A DNA stretch of 64,000 nt from Bin55 sp028819195 (GCA_028819195.1 JAPPMF010000002.1:62001-126000); one strand, 5' to 3'. Shown: positions 1-9,796, numbered from the stretch's first letter. Numbers and translations are program-made. Notes: generated by a model not told the origin, from the sequence alone.

Positions 1-138
1 TATAAGATATTTGAATCCGTTCGATTCCGAATCGAAAACAGTACCAAGATAGTGACCGCCAATTTCATCACGTGCTTCGATAACCTTAGGTCCGTCGTAA
101 TAAAAAAGGGTTGACTTATATGTGATAAACTTAATCAC
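1..138 (-). CDS. Partial hypothetical protein, N-terminal 46 codons
   Basis: An open frame runs off the left edge of the window. It starts with GTG at 138 and overlaps the end of the upstream gene by 8 bases (GTGATTAA), the usual sign of translational coupling. The visible part begins VIKFITYKSTLFYYDGPKV and contains an EARDEIGGHYLG block, with no stop in 46 codons. The conserved-looking YDGP...EARDxxGGHY pattern suggests a real small cytoplasmic protein of unknown function. I do not assign a family. The rest of the gene lies outside the window. Confidence 0.6.
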   Translation of the reverse strand, partial: MIKFITYKSTLFYYDGPKVIEARDEIGGHYLGTVFDSESNGFKYLI

Positions 139-511
139 TTAATTTGACCTCACAACACGCCAAGATGTCAAATTCTTTAGCTGGCCACCAAGTGTAGTGG
201 TGTGGTCCAAAAGACTTGATGTACGAACCTGCTCCACGAACTAGTTGAATCTTGCAGAGTCGGTAATCTTTTTTTGTTCGCTCGGTTCGTTGTTTTGCAG
301 TTTTAGGGTTTGAAAACACTGATACACCTCTGCCAAAACACTCATCGGACGGGCGTTTGACATGAAATGTTGGATTTAGTTTAGCTAGTGAATCGAAGTC
401 GTTTTCGGTAGGTGTATTGCTAGCAATCATTCGATACATAACAACTGGGCCTTCAATGTCTTTTGCATTGGGTGGCGGGCAGTTAGGGGGAAGTTCTTCA
501 CGATATTCCAT
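131..511 (-). CDS. Hypothetical protein (126 aa), first gene of a coupled pair
   Basis: ATG-started frame of 126 codons. It has no signal peptide or membrane segment, so the product is probably cytoplasmic. It is rich in aromatic and charged residues near the C-terminus (HHYTWWPAKEFDILACCEV). No catalytic motif is recognisable. Its stop overlaps the GTG start of the next minus-strand gene, so the two are likely translated together and may act together. The Shine-Dalgarno is weak. Function is unknown; a two-gene defence or toxin-antitoxin-like unit is possible but not shown by anything in the sequence. Confidence 0.6.
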   Translation of the reverse strand: MEYREELPPNCPPPNAKDIEGPVVMYRMIASNTPTENDFDSLAKLNPTFHVKRPSDECFGRGVSVFSNPKTAKQRTERTKKDYRLCKIQLVRGAGSYIKSFGPHHYTWWPAKEFDILACCEVKLSD

Positions 512-912
512 GAGAATTGCACTATTTATTTTAATCTACATACCTTCCGGCGAGACATCACTGACCGAAATTTCCCTTCTAATCTAATCGACTGAATCAA
601 GTTTTTTTGATTGATTAATAAGTTCTGTTTAAAAACTTTCGCTTCTGTGTAGTTTAATCGGATCGGGTTTCTTCCCTTTGTGTAACAAGTTTAGTGGCTC
701 TGTCAATTTAATGACAGATGACTTGTAAGCGACGACTAGTCACTCTCGCTAAATCTACACTAAGGACTAGAGATCTGTAGCCACTGATACATTCCATTCC
801 ATTACACATCAATCGGAACGAAATCACAAGAATGTAGAAGAAAGGTTGTATTCATTGCTCAACGTTAAAAGCACGATATTGAATTCTCAAAACAGAATAT
901 AATTCTTATCGT

Positions 913-1054
913 AAACTACTATACAAAACACGGCAAATAAACTAGTTTCCAATTTTACACAACAAGTCAAGTAAACCTTGACAAACACGGGTAAATGTGT
1001 ACAATAAATATAGTATAAATGGGGCTAAAACTCCAACGAAAAACTACTATACAA
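913..1054. repeat. 14-bp direct repeat flanking the promoter
   Basis: AAACTACTATACAA occurs at 913-926 and 1041-1054, one copy on each side of the promoter at 978-1005. The shorter core ACTATACAA appears again at 2266-2274, just past the gene. The placement would suit a regulator binding site, but this is inference. Confidence 0.4.
978..1005 (+). promoter_or_regulatory. Sigma-70-type promoter of the PcfJ-like gene
   Basis: A perfect -35 hexamer TTGACA at 978-983 is followed, after 16 bases, by TACAAT at 1000-1005, one mismatch from TATAAT. It lies 79 bases upstream of the ATG at 1085. Confidence 0.6.
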
Positions 1055-1084
1055 TAATTTTGAATTGCCCGGAAAATACAGAGT

Positions 1085-2140
1085 ATGAAATTTCAAGAAA
1101 TTGATAAGCTAATCCCTAAATCGCTAGTTTGCGGATCTAAACGAACGAAACTTCTTCAAGATATTGAACGTTCTACAGAACACTTCGAATCCCAACCGCG
1201 AAATCGAGACGGTAGAGGCGTGCAACACAAAATTCGAAAACAGGTTAAAGTCACAATCAGACACATTAAGAGTGCTTTGCGCCAGTTGGAACACCATGAA
1301 GATGCTCAAGTCAGACACAGTGCAAAAAAACTTCTCAAATCCATTCCCCATGTCAAGTATTCTGAACTTGCTCGTAGAGCTTCTTCGTTCTGCGGTAAGG
1401 TTAAAAAGTCATCGCACCGGTTAAATGAGCAAAAATTGCGGATGAATAGTCGTACACTTGACATTTCAAAAATGTTGAAGTTGCGAGAGGTTTGTTCGTT
1501 AGACTTTTTGCAAGAAGTGGGACGGCACTTGCAAAACTGTGTCGCACACCGTTCTGTCGCGCAAGATTATTTTGAAGATGTCAAAGCAGGTCGCTCTGAA
1601 CTTTGGGTTGTGCAAAAGCGGGGAAGAATGGTGGGATTACTTAACGTCGAGTCTTGGATGAGTCATATTTCGGATAGAGTGGTTCGTGAATGTAGTGCGA
1701 AAAGGCGATTACCGCTGGAATTGACTCGAGAAGAAGCGTTCAAAGTATTGAAGAGTCTTTCAATAACGGATGTAGAGGCTGAGACATTTGTACGAGTTGG
1801 TGCTTTTCCAATGTTTCTTCGTAAGGACAAAGAACACGCTGTTCCTTTATCGATTAATTACGGTACCAAATCGCATCGTGTTTGGCAGTTCTCCAATCGT
1901 ATTGTCGTCGGTACTACAAGTATGCAGTCTGATGAACAAGCTGTATGTGACCCAACAACAGTGAAATGGTCACAATTCAAACTAGTTTCGACGGACGAGT
2001 GGGAAACCTTGGATGAAGAAGAGGACACTGAGAACGAACTCAACCAATGGGTTGAAATGGGTAGCAACAACTATCTGACAACTGGTAATCTGCTTCGAAT
2101 CGTTGTGAGTCAAATTAATTTGAAACAAATTATTCAGTAG
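1085..2140 (+). CDS. PcfJ-like domain protein (351 aa)
   Basis: A 351-residue soluble protein with a very basic N-terminal half. Around residues 140-205 it has the layout of PcfJ-like proteins: VGRHLQNCVAH (145-155, matching the family G-x2-M/L-x-HCV pattern with Asn in place of His), then YFEDVKAGRSELWVV, then a GLLNVE strand and a later ...ECSAKRRLP segment. PcfJ is a protein of unknown biochemical role named from a conjugative plasmid of Enterococcus; homologues are scattered on mobile and accessory DNA. The gene stands alone behind a strong promoter and next to hypothetical genes, which fits an accessory locus. The acidic tail (DEEEDTENE) is not part of the core. The family call is tentative. 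Confidence 0.45.
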   Translation: MKFQEIDKLIPKSLVCGSKRTKLLQDIERSTEHFESQPRNRDGRGVQHKIRKQVKVTIRHIKSALRQLEHHEDAQVRHSAKKLLKSIPHVKYSELARRASSFCGKVKKSSHRLNEQKLRMNSRTLDISKMLKLREVCSLDFLQEVGRHLQNCVAHRSVAQDYFEDVKAGRSELWVVQKRGRMVGLLNVESWMSHISDRVVRECSAKRRLPLELTREEAFKVLKSLSITDVEAETFVRVGAFPMFLRKDKEHAVPLSINYGTKSHRVWQFSNRIVVGTTSMQSDEQAVCDPTTVKWSQFKLVSTDEWETLDEEEDTENELNQWVEMGSNNYLTTGNLLRIVVSQINLKQIIQ

Positions 2141-2159
2141 TGAAACCGAGGAGGAATAT

Positions 2160-2252
2160 GTGAACGAAAGGCGGTTTGAAATCAGTTCAGCACAACAATG
2201 CGAAACTACGCTCTTCCATAACTCTTCAATCTTTCCTTTAACCTATTTTTAG
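2160..2252 (+). CDS. Possible 30-aa small ORF with strong ribosome site
   Basis: Directly after the PcfJ-like gene, GAGGAGGAAT lies just upstream of a GTG at 2160 that opens 30 codons (VNERRFEISSAQQ...) ending in TAG. An ATG at 2158 is followed at once by TGA. The ribosome site is much better than at most genes here, but no similarity is recognised and the frame may be chance. Confidence 0.2.
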   Translation: MNERRFEISSAQQCETTLFHNSSIFPLTYF

Positions 2253-2370
2253 TCTAGCCTTGAACACTATACAAGCGAAAGAAATGTGGATCGTACGATT
2301 CTCCAATTCATACTCAGTTTCCGACCAATGGTTGTATTCAATAGGAGTATATCATCACTGAGGTATTAAC

Positions 2371-5262
2371 TTAATTTCCGAATTCATAAGTTACCGAAAC
2401 TCTTACAGTTCGAGGATGTTGGAAGGCTGCAGGAAGTCCGAAAATTGGTGATACCGCTCGAGTTGCTTCATCTGCGATTTCCCGAACTTCAAGTACTCCA
2501 TCGCTATCGAATATGTTGAATACATCCCCTTTGATAGAAACGGTATGAGATTGAAATTTTTTCCTGAACTGTACTCCCAAGTCTAAATTGAAAATACCTT
2601 CCGTTCTACCGAGAGATCCACGTGGTACAAACCGACCTTGTTGGTAGAAAGAGGAAGCACCATACGCGGCTGCGTATGGGTCAGTTGGGTGAACACCAAA
2701 GGCATTTTTTGGACGCCCATGGATATAGGAAGCAGATGCACTCACTTGCCATGATTGTTGCCAATTGTGTACGCCGGCTACCTTAACGGAATGTCGTCTG
2801 TCGTTAGGTAGGTTTCCATAAGCGCCTTCCATGAGTCCTGCAAAATCGAACAAAGTCGTAATCCCAGCATCAGTTTGACCATTGTCAGAACGTACTAAAC
2901 CTTCGTAGTTGCCATAGCTGTGTGACCAAGTGTAGGTAAGGTTTACGTAGGAATCTGGCATCCAACTTTGCCGGAATTCCAATGTAAGACCGTGATACTT
3001 CCGAACTGGTGTTGGAAATCCTAGTTCGGTAGCACTTAACTCGACTAATTCTGCCGTACCGTCTCCATCAAGGTCGAATCGAGTAATGACGTCGGTTCCT
3101 GGGTTTGTCAAAATATAGTGAAAAGCGCCAGGAACACCAACTCCTTGGTCGATGGTAATATCTTCGATCGCACGTCCTAAATACCGGAATGTATAAGTGA
3201 TACCACCACGTCGATTCTTCGAAAATTCAGTCTCGAAACCTAAGATAAACTCATCTTGGTACATTGGTTTTACGGTTGTATCAATAACTTGATCTGCGGG
3301 TTTTACCTTACCGTCCCCATATACAGTCTTTGATCCAATTTTGTATCCCAAGACAGTACTTCCGTCCTGTGCAATTGGTCCATCAAAGGTGTACCATTCT
3401 TGTGTAAATAGTTCACGTCCAGCAAGACGAACGTTCGTATTGTTGGCGATAGGTAGGTGATATCGTCCGATGTTCGCGAATAATCGCGCACTTCCACGTT
3501 TTCTTACGTCCCATGCAACTCCAACTCTCGGTGCCCACTGATTCTGCATGCTTATGAAAGTTTCACCAACAGCGTTCCGGTTATGGAAGGTTTCGTTCCG
3601 CACTCCAACTCGAAGACTTACGTTGTTTCTAACTGACCATAGATCTTCGATGTACCATGCTCGTGCTGTTGTTTTGAAACTTCCTCCCCGCTGATACAAA
3701 CGATATCTAACAAGTTCTGTAATGCCGTCAGGAACAATTCCACCATTACTGAGTGTTGTTCCTGGAGTAACCGTGTAGTATCGAAAATACTCTCCTCCAT
3801 CTGGTCCCGCATACTGGTACTTGTCTTCAGACACATTAGTTTCGTGGTCGAGTCCAAAACGTAGCAAATGGTGAGAAGAAAGCGAAACTTCGAAGTCAGT
3901 CCGGTATAGATCTCGTGTATCTTGACTAGTTCCCGGTAGTAAAATTTTCCAGCATCCTATCGGGATTGATTGACCACTTCGAGAGTCTATTGCAGCTGGA
4001 CATAGGTCGTCGAACTGCGATCTGCTACTTCGCTCGTATTGATTTATACCTGCCAGTACAGACACGGTGAAGTTGTACCCAAAATTACCGACGTAATTAG
4101 CGATAAAATTTTGACCACCACTGTTCGAGTATCGGTCTCCCTCAAAACTACCGATTCTCCCTGAAGACTTATCCCAGAGATACGTCGAAGTCTTATTGGA
4201 GTTTTCATCTGAAAATGCGGTGAGTTCAATTCGCTGAGAGTCATTCAAAATCCAATCGACTTTAGCACCCCAGAACGGGTCGTTATTCCTAGATTTATAA
4301 AGTCGATTACTAGGCGAGTAGTCTTCACTTCGATAATCGCGACCCTGATAAATCCCATAAAGGTAGATGTGAGGGTAAAGTAGGGGACCACTGGCTGAGA
4401 CAAAATACTGGTTTGAGAAATGTTTGTCGAGACTATTGAAGGATACATGACCACCTGGCTCAGTTGGGTGAGGGACATTCGGGCTATAACTACGTAGTGA
4501 CTCTGGTGTGGTAATGTACCCCATACTCGCTGACCAGGTATTACTCCCGCGTTTAGTTATACCGCTAAACACTCCACCCGTGGATCTACCATATTCGGCA
4601 CTGAACCCACCTGATTTAAACTGAAATTGATCATAAAACTTGAATGGAATGGAACTTCCACCTAACCCTCGTCGAAAGTCAGTGACATTCATACCATTTA
4701 TGTAGTAAGTGTTCTCGGCAACAGATGAACCACTGAATGACACAAGATTACCGAAAGCTTTATCTCCGGCAAGAGTTCCTGGGGTCAATAACGCGACCGA
4801 TTCAATATCGTTAAACACAGGTAGGCTTTCTACCTCCGTTGCCGTCAGTATGGTTGACTTCTCGACTGAAGAAGTATTCAAAAGTGAGTCCGAAGTCCCG
4901 ATCACGATGACTTCTTCCATAGCACCGACAACTAGGTCAAAGTTGATTGTGATCCCTTCACCCGCTAAGACCGTTGTAGTTCGGGTAGACTTCTTGTATC
5001 CGTCTTTGGTTGCTGTAATCTCGTAATTGCCGGGTGCAAGACGAGAAAAATAGAAAGTACCAGAATCGGTTGAGACTATTGTTCGATTTTGGTTAGTATC
5101 TAAGTTCAGGACCGTCACAGTCGTGTCTTCGGCTGAACTGTTTTCGATTGTTACCGTGCCTTGGATTGAACCTGTATTTTCAGCTGCAGGAGTAGAACTT
5201 ACTAAAAACACTGCTATAGTCATTATCAGGGTTTGTAAATAACATAAACTCTTCCTAATCAT
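2371..5262 (-). CDS. Oar-like TonB-dependent receptor with carboxypeptidase-regulatory domain
   Basis: Outer-membrane receptor of 963 residues. After a signal peptide (about 1-27, cleaved near TPAA) comes a carboxypeptidase-regulatory-like beta-sandwich (about 31-105: GSIQGTVTIENS, ...LAPGNYEITATKDGYKK), then the TonB plug (EEVIVIGT, ...YYINGMNVTDF, ...GGFSAEYGRSTGG) and a long beta-barrel ending in VRVSVTYEFGN. Receptors of this kind take up large ligands at the cost of TonB energy; the substrate cannot be told from sequence. I chose the ATG at 5262 over the one at 5310 because AAAGGAG sits 8 bases before it and the signal peptide then starts normally (MIRKSLCYL). It is divergent from another receptor gene at 5470. 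Confidence 0.85.
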   Translation of the reverse strand: MIRKSLCYLQTLIMTIAVFLVSSTPAAENTGSIQGTVTIENSSAEDTTVTVLNLDTNQNRTIVSTDSGTFYFSRLAPGNYEITATKDGYKKSTRTTTVLAGEGITINFDLVVGAMEEVIVIGTSDSLLNTSSVEKSTILTATEVESLPVFNDIESVALLTPGTLAGDKAFGNLVSFSGSSVAENTYYINGMNVTDFRRGLGGSSIPFKFYDQFQFKSGGFSAEYGRSTGGVFSGITKRGSNTWSASMGYITTPESLRSYSPNVPHPTEPGGHVSFNSLDKHFSNQYFVSASGPLLYPHIYLYGIYQGRDYRSEDYSPSNRLYKSRNNDPFWGAKVDWILNDSQRIELTAFSDENSNKTSTYLWDKSSGRIGSFEGDRYSNSGGQNFIANYVGNFGYNFTVSVLAGINQYERSSRSQFDDLCPAAIDSRSGQSIPIGCWKILLPGTSQDTRDLYRTDFEVSLSSHHLLRFGLDHETNVSEDKYQYAGPDGGEYFRYYTVTPGTTLSNGGIVPDGITELVRYRLYQRGGSFKTTARAWYIEDLWSVRNNVSLRVGVRNETFHNRNAVGETFISMQNQWAPRVGVAWDVRKRGSARLFANIGRYHLPIANNTNVRLAGRELFTQEWYTFDGPIAQDGSTVLGYKIGSKTVYGDGKVKPADQVIDTTVKPMYQDEFILGFETEFSKNRRGGITYTFRYLGRAIEDITIDQGVGVPGAFHYILTNPGTDVITRFDLDGDGTAELVELSATELGFPTPVRKYHGLTLEFRQSWMPDSYVNLTYTWSHSYGNYEGLVRSDNGQTDAGITTLFDFAGLMEGAYGNLPNDRRHSVKVAGVHNWQQSWQVSASASYIHGRPKNAFGVHPTDPYAAAYGASSFYQQGRFVPRGSLGRTEGIFNLDLGVQFRKKFQSHTVSIKGDVFNIFDSDGVLEVREIADEATRAVSPIFGLPAAFQHPRTVRVSVTYEFGN

Positions 5263-5469
5263 TTGTTTTCTCCTTTGTGTTGTTCGACTCATAGAACGCG
5301 CAACTTTCAACTGGCAACCTGTGACTTAAAAATTGAAACCTGAGAAATTTCATCCTAACATATAAAAATTAACGCTGAGACTTGTTTGATTTGATCGAGG
5401 AACATGATATTCAAGAATGACATCTTTTCTAAAATATCTCGCTAACTTGCAACGAAGTCTCCGACTCGA

Positions 5470-8331
5470 ATGTATCCCATTTTTTTCTACAGATTTTTGA
5501 GAAGTGTCATTGTTACCGTTATTTTTACGGTATCAGTTTCGTTCGCAACACTAGTTGGTGCTGATACAAACTCTCAGTCTGACGTCGAGCAAGAAGAAAA
5601 TCTTGAAGAAGTTATAACCATAGGTACTCGAACACGCGAACATTCCACCTTGGATAGTACAGTTCCCATTCAGGTTTACGATCAGGACGAACTTGCCAGT
5701 GTCGCGACAGCTACTGATTTGATTGATGTTCTGCAACAATTGATTCCTTCGTTTAATGTCTCTCGAGAACCAATTTCTGATGGTGCTTCATTTATGCGTC
5801 CTCCCTTTGTACGAGGATTGGATTCCGATAAGTTACTTGTGCTCGTCAATGGTAAACGCCGGCACAAAGGCGCGTTAGTGCGTTTGGGAGGTGGTGGTAC
5901 TCATGGAGCGGATATTTCCTCGATACCTGTATCTGCATTGCAGTCAGTGGAACTCTTACAAGACGGTGCTAGTGCGCAACATGGTTCTGATGCCATTGCG
6001 GGGGTCATCAATTTTCGATTGAAAGACAACACAGACTCGGTGACTTTTTCAGCATCAACTGGGGAATATTCAAAGGGTGGAGGTGACTTAAGATTATTCT
6101 CAAACCTTGGATTACCGTTGCTGGATGGCTTCGTGAATCTAAGTTTTGAATACAGTGATGTACGAGGTACATCGCGAGGGCAGCGCTACGATTTAGCTGT
6201 GGGAGGTGGTAGTGGACTAACCCCGACCCAAAGTGCGGAGGTCGCTATAGATACCAATGCGGACGGAATACCAGATCGCTTTGGACCTGATGTATTTACA
6301 GAAATTCGCGATCACGAAGCTAATCTACTCAGTCTAGTATGGGGAAGTGATGGAATCCCGGACGATTCGACTCAAAAGTTTAAGGAAAATCTACCGATAC
6401 CAGAACAAGTATGGGGGATACCAGCGAGCACCGACGCCAAAATTAGTGCAAATTTTCGATTCCCTTTTATGAGTGAATTACTCGGATCTTCGCACTTGTA
6501 CGGTTTTGGTAACTGGCGAACTAGCGAAAGTACCGGATCTTTCTTTTATCGTAGACCAGGAGTCGGACAACTTAATCCAGTTCGTCTCGCGGATGGTTCA
6601 ATCTTTAATCCCCGTGACAGATTTCCGGGTGGATTCACGCCTAAATTCACCGGAAATATTGATGATATCGCTGGAATTGCAGGTCTCGCTGGCGATATTG
6701 ACTATTTGTCATGGGACTTTAGTGTTAGGTTCGGTTATAGTGCTATGTTGTATGAGTTAACTAACACCTGGAATCCATCCATGGGTCCAAGTTCGCCTAC
6801 GACATTTAGACCTGGTGAATTACGGTCTACAGAACTTGCTTTCAATGGTGACTTTACCTGGATAGTTACACCAACTTGGGAAACACCGATAGTATCTGCA
6901 TTCGGGTTTGAGTATCGCAAAGATAGTTATGAAATTCTTGACGGTGATCCCGCCTCCTATATGGTCGGACCCTTTGCATTTCGAGACCCATTTAATTTTG
7001 ATATTACGGAGGGAGAGGTCAATGCCGATCCAAACGACGATCTCACACAACCGGGATGTCGTTTAGCTGGTCATGAAGAGCTCATTGCCACTAATCCGAA
7101 CGTTCATGCCCAACCCGGAGGAAACTGTATTGCAGGAGACCCAATTTACAACGTCATGTCGGTCGGATCAAACGGATTTCCAGGTTACGATCCGAAATAT
7201 GCCGTTGATCGTAGTAGAGGCGGTGGTGCAGCATATGTTGAGTTGTCAGTGGATCCATCTCGTTGGGTAATTGACGTAGCGGGAAGGCTAGAAGATGCGG
7301 GTTCTTACGGTTTTGTATTTACATGGAAGTTTGCATCGAAATACGACCTAACCAATACCCTTTCAGCCCGAAGTTCAGTAACCAGTGGATTTAAAGCCCC
7401 CACGATCGGGCAAGAGTCGACTGTGAATGTTAGTACTAGAATCAATAGTCAAGGTAATCCAGCAGCTGAAGGGATTTTTCCGCCAAATCATCCAGTAGCA
7501 TCTTACTTTGGTGCAAAACCACTTGACCCCGAAAGTTCTAGGCATCTAACGTTAGGTTTTGTCCTTGCGAATTCAAACGATTCCTATAGCCGTTCTGATA
7601 TCAATTCACCATCCGGAAGTTCTAGTAACTCTGGAGTTCTGGGTGTAGATTGGAGCATCACCGTAGATGGGTATATTGTCAGAGTGCACGACAGGTTAAC
7701 TTTGTCGTCTCCGTTTACAGTAGACGAACAGGCATTGCAGGCATTAAATTCAATGGGAATTCACGAAGCAAACGCGATTTCTCAGGTGGTATACTTTACG
7801 AACGCTCTTACAACGGAATCGGTAGGGTTGGAATTAAGTGGTGCGTATAAGTTTATTAGTCAAGTAGGGGCGACTGAAGTAGTTGCGTCCTTGAATTGGA
7901 ACAAAATCAAAATTACCGACCAAAAGCCTCAAACCAGACCCGACGGTTCAACGTTCGAATTGATTAATGCAGAAGGTTTATTTGATTTTGAACATACCTG
8001 GCCGCGCTACCGTAGCGTAATTACCGTTCAACACTTTTTTAGGAATGACATAAACGTGATGATAAGAGGCAATCGCTTTGGTTCCCACCAAAACGCGAGT
8101 AATTCCACCTTGAGTAACGTTCAAACATTTTCTGCGAAATGGCAGTGGGATGCCCATCTGCAAGTCAATCTTTGGCAAAACTACCATGTGATTATGAGAG
8201 CAAAAAATGTATTTGATAGCAGTCCTGACCCAGCAGAATTTGAAGCATGCTGTGGTCGAATATTCCGCTCTGACTCCCTCGTCCCTTGGCAGGGGCCATA
8301 CTATTCAATAACGTTTACTTATCAGCGTTAA
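5470..8331 (+). CDS. TonB-dependent receptor (953 aa)
   Basis: Outer-membrane receptor with a signal peptide (about 1-31, cleaved near LVGA), a TonB-box-like EEVITIGTRTR at about 46, a plug domain with FVRGLDSDKLLVLVNGKRR and LLQDGASAQHGSDAIAGVINF, and a beta-barrel ending in aromatic/charged residues (YSITFTYQR). One extracellular-loop candidate contains a calcium-binding-like DTNADGIPD segment. It lacks the extra N-terminal domain of its divergent neighbour and is not a copy of it. Substrate is unknown; it could be a siderophore, vitamin, sugar or peptide. No dedicated transporter gene is adjacent. Confidence 0.85.
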   Translation: MYPIFFYRFLRSVIVTVIFTVSVSFATLVGADTNSQSDVEQEENLEEVITIGTRTREHSTLDSTVPIQVYDQDELASVATATDLIDVLQQLIPSFNVSREPISDGASFMRPPFVRGLDSDKLLVLVNGKRRHKGALVRLGGGGTHGADISSIPVSALQSVELLQDGASAQHGSDAIAGVINFRLKDNTDSVTFSASTGEYSKGGGDLRLFSNLGLPLLDGFVNLSFEYSDVRGTSRGQRYDLAVGGGSGLTPTQSAEVAIDTNADGIPDRFGPDVFTEIRDHEANLLSLVWGSDGIPDDSTQKFKENLPIPEQVWGIPASTDAKISANFRFPFMSELLGSSHLYGFGNWRTSESTGSFFYRRPGVGQLNPVRLADGSIFNPRDRFPGGFTPKFTGNIDDIAGIAGLAGDIDYLSWDFSVRFGYSAMLYELTNTWNPSMGPSSPTTFRPGELRSTELAFNGDFTWIVTPTWETPIVSAFGFEYRKDSYEILDGDPASYMVGPFAFRDPFNFDITEGEVNADPNDDLTQPGCRLAGHEELIATNPNVHAQPGGNCIAGDPIYNVMSVGSNGFPGYDPKYAVDRSRGGGAAYVELSVDPSRWVIDVAGRLEDAGSYGFVFTWKFASKYDLTNTLSARSSVTSGFKAPTIGQESTVNVSTRINSQGNPAAEGIFPPNHPVASYFGAKPLDPESSRHLTLGFVLANSNDSYSRSDINSPSGSSSNSGVLGVDWSITVDGYIVRVHDRLTLSSPFTVDEQALQALNSMGIHEANAISQVVYFTNALTTESVGLELSGAYKFISQVGATEVVASLNWNKIKITDQKPQTRPDGSTFELINAEGLFDFEHTWPRYRSVITVQHFFRNDINVMIRGNRFGSHQNASNSTLSNVQTFSAKWQWDAHLQVNLWQNYHVIMRAKNVFDSSPDPAEFEACCGRIFRSDSLVPWQGPYYSITFTYQR

Positions 8332-8567
8332 TCCCGGATGCCCAATCGCGCGCTTATTCTTGCCACACATATTGATTACGATAACTTCTCTAATCGCACG
8401 TAATTTCTTGGCGGGTATGTCTAATCGATGCGCGTAGTTTGCGTTTTCGAAAGAAAAGGTACTTTTGCTTTCCGTATAAAATCTACTAAGAAAAGTATGA
8501 CTAAACCAACTAACCCGTTTTTTGTCACACCGGAGCACAATTTATCCATCACAGTGGAGTATAACCA

Positions 8568-9314
8568 GTGAGTAAAGTAGCAATCATTACCGGTGCCGGC
8601 ACCGGAATTGGCAGAGCGACAACACTAGAACTGTTGAATAACGATTATTCGATTGTTGCCGTAGGACGTCGACAAGCTAAGTTAAATGAATTAGAAGACG
8701 AAGCGAACTCAAGCGATCGTCTAATCACCATTTCGACCGACGTTGGTATCGAAAGTGAAGTAATGCGATTATTTGACGTTACTTTGTCTGCGTTTGGTCG
8801 AGTGGACCTGCTTTTCAATAACGCTGGTATTGGCGCACCTGCGATTCCGATGGAAGAATTGACTCTTTCGCAATGGGATCAGGTGATTCGTACCAATCTC
8901 ACTGGTGCTTTCTTATGTACTAGGGCTGCAATGCGAATTATGAAAAACCAAACTCCGCAAGGTGGAAGAATCATCAACAATGGTTCGATATCAGCTCATT
9001 CACCACGACCATATTCTGCACCCTATACAGCAAGTAAACATGCGTTGACCGGACTGACAAAGTCCACCGCACTCGATGGACGAGAACACAAAGTCGTCTG
9101 TTGCCAAATCGACGTCGGAAACGCCGCTACTGATTCGACCGCGTTGATGAAAGATGGTGTACTACAACCAGATGGAGCTCGTAAACCAGAACCGATTTTT
9201 GATGTTTCGAAAGTTGCAAAAGCCATCCTCTATATGGACAGCTTATCTCTAGATGCGAACGTTCAATGGATGACTATCTTAGCTTCACAAATGCCGTATA
9301 CCGGTAGAGGTTGA
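8568..9314 (+). CDS. Short-chain dehydrogenase/reductase (SDR)
   Basis: A 248-residue classical SDR. Visible motifs are the cofactor loop TGAGTGIG (8-15), NNAG (84-87), Asn110, and the catalytic Ser140, Tyr153 and Lys157 (S...YTASK). It would oxidise or reduce a small alcohol or ketone with NAD(P)H. An Arg-rich VGRR after the second strand (33-36) leans towards NADP(H), by inference. The start is GTG at 8568, with GGAG about 9 bases upstream. No neighbouring pathway genes reveal the substrate. Confidence 0.85.
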   Translation: MSKVAIITGAGTGIGRATTLELLNNDYSIVAVGRRQAKLNELEDEANSSDRLITISTDVGIESEVMRLFDVTLSAFGRVDLLFNNAGIGAPAIPMEELTLSQWDQVIRTNLTGAFLCTRAAMRIMKNQTPQGGRIINNGSISAHSPRPYSAPYTASKHALTGLTKSTALDGREHKVVCCQIDVGNAATDSTALMKDGVLQPDGARKPEPIFDVSKVAKAILYMDSLSLDANVQWMTILASQMPYTGRG

Positions 9315-9328
9315 TTTAGACGACACAT

Positions 9329-9796
9329 TTACGATTCACGTAACTGTCGTTCTTTCTCGCGCTGTACTTCGCGTTCGCGTAACACCTGCCGTTTATCGTA
9401 CTTCTTGCGGCCAAGTGCGAGCCCGATTTCACACTTCACACGTTGGTTCTTCCAATAAATAGATAGCACAACACAGGTGCGACCTCGATTCTGGACCGAC
9501 GAATAAATCTGCCCTAACTCATAAGCATGAAGTAAAAGTTTTTTGGGTCGCCGTGGTTCTGCCACAACATGCGTAGACGCACTCAATAACGGTTCTATGC
9601 GTAAACCAACAAGGATTGCTTCACCGTCTTGCATGCGGACATAAGCATCAGTAAGGTTAGCTTTTCCTTCACGTAGACTCTTAACCTCCCATCCTTCTAA
9701 CGAAATCCCGGCTTCAAACTTTTTCTCGACAGTAAAGTCAAATCGCGCACGACGGTTACGTGCAATGACTCGGGTCTTTTTGTTCGAAGAGTTCAT
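9329..9796 (-). CDS. smpB: SsrA-binding protein SmpB
   Basis: SmpB (155 residues, usual length) binds tmRNA and brings it to stalled ribosomes for trans-translation. Family signatures are visible: ARNRRARFDFTVEKKFEAG at the N-terminus, GWEVKSLREGKANLTDAYV in the OB-fold, and the basic C-terminal tail KKYDKRQVLREREVQREKE that enters the ribosomal A site. It sits at the end of the ratA-ratB-bamE-recN neighbourhood as in other gammaproteobacteria. No ssrA (tmRNA) gene is seen beside it. Confidence 0.96.
   Translation of the reverse strand: MNSSNKKTRVIARNRRARFDFTVEKKFEAGISLEGWEVKSLREGKANLTDAYVRMQDGEAILVGLRIEPLLSASTHVVAEPRRPKKLLLHAYELGQIYSSVQNRGRTCVVLSIYWKNQRVKCEIGLALGRKKYDKRQVLREREVQREKERQLRES

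Larger units (their letters stand above)
512..1084. other. Intergenic region without a supported gene
   Basis: AT-rich stretch of 573 bases between divergent genes. I see no coding frame worth calling. It contains the promoter at 978-1005 for the PcfJ-like gene and two exact copies of AAACTACTATACAA (913-926 and 1041-1054). Confidence 0.6.
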
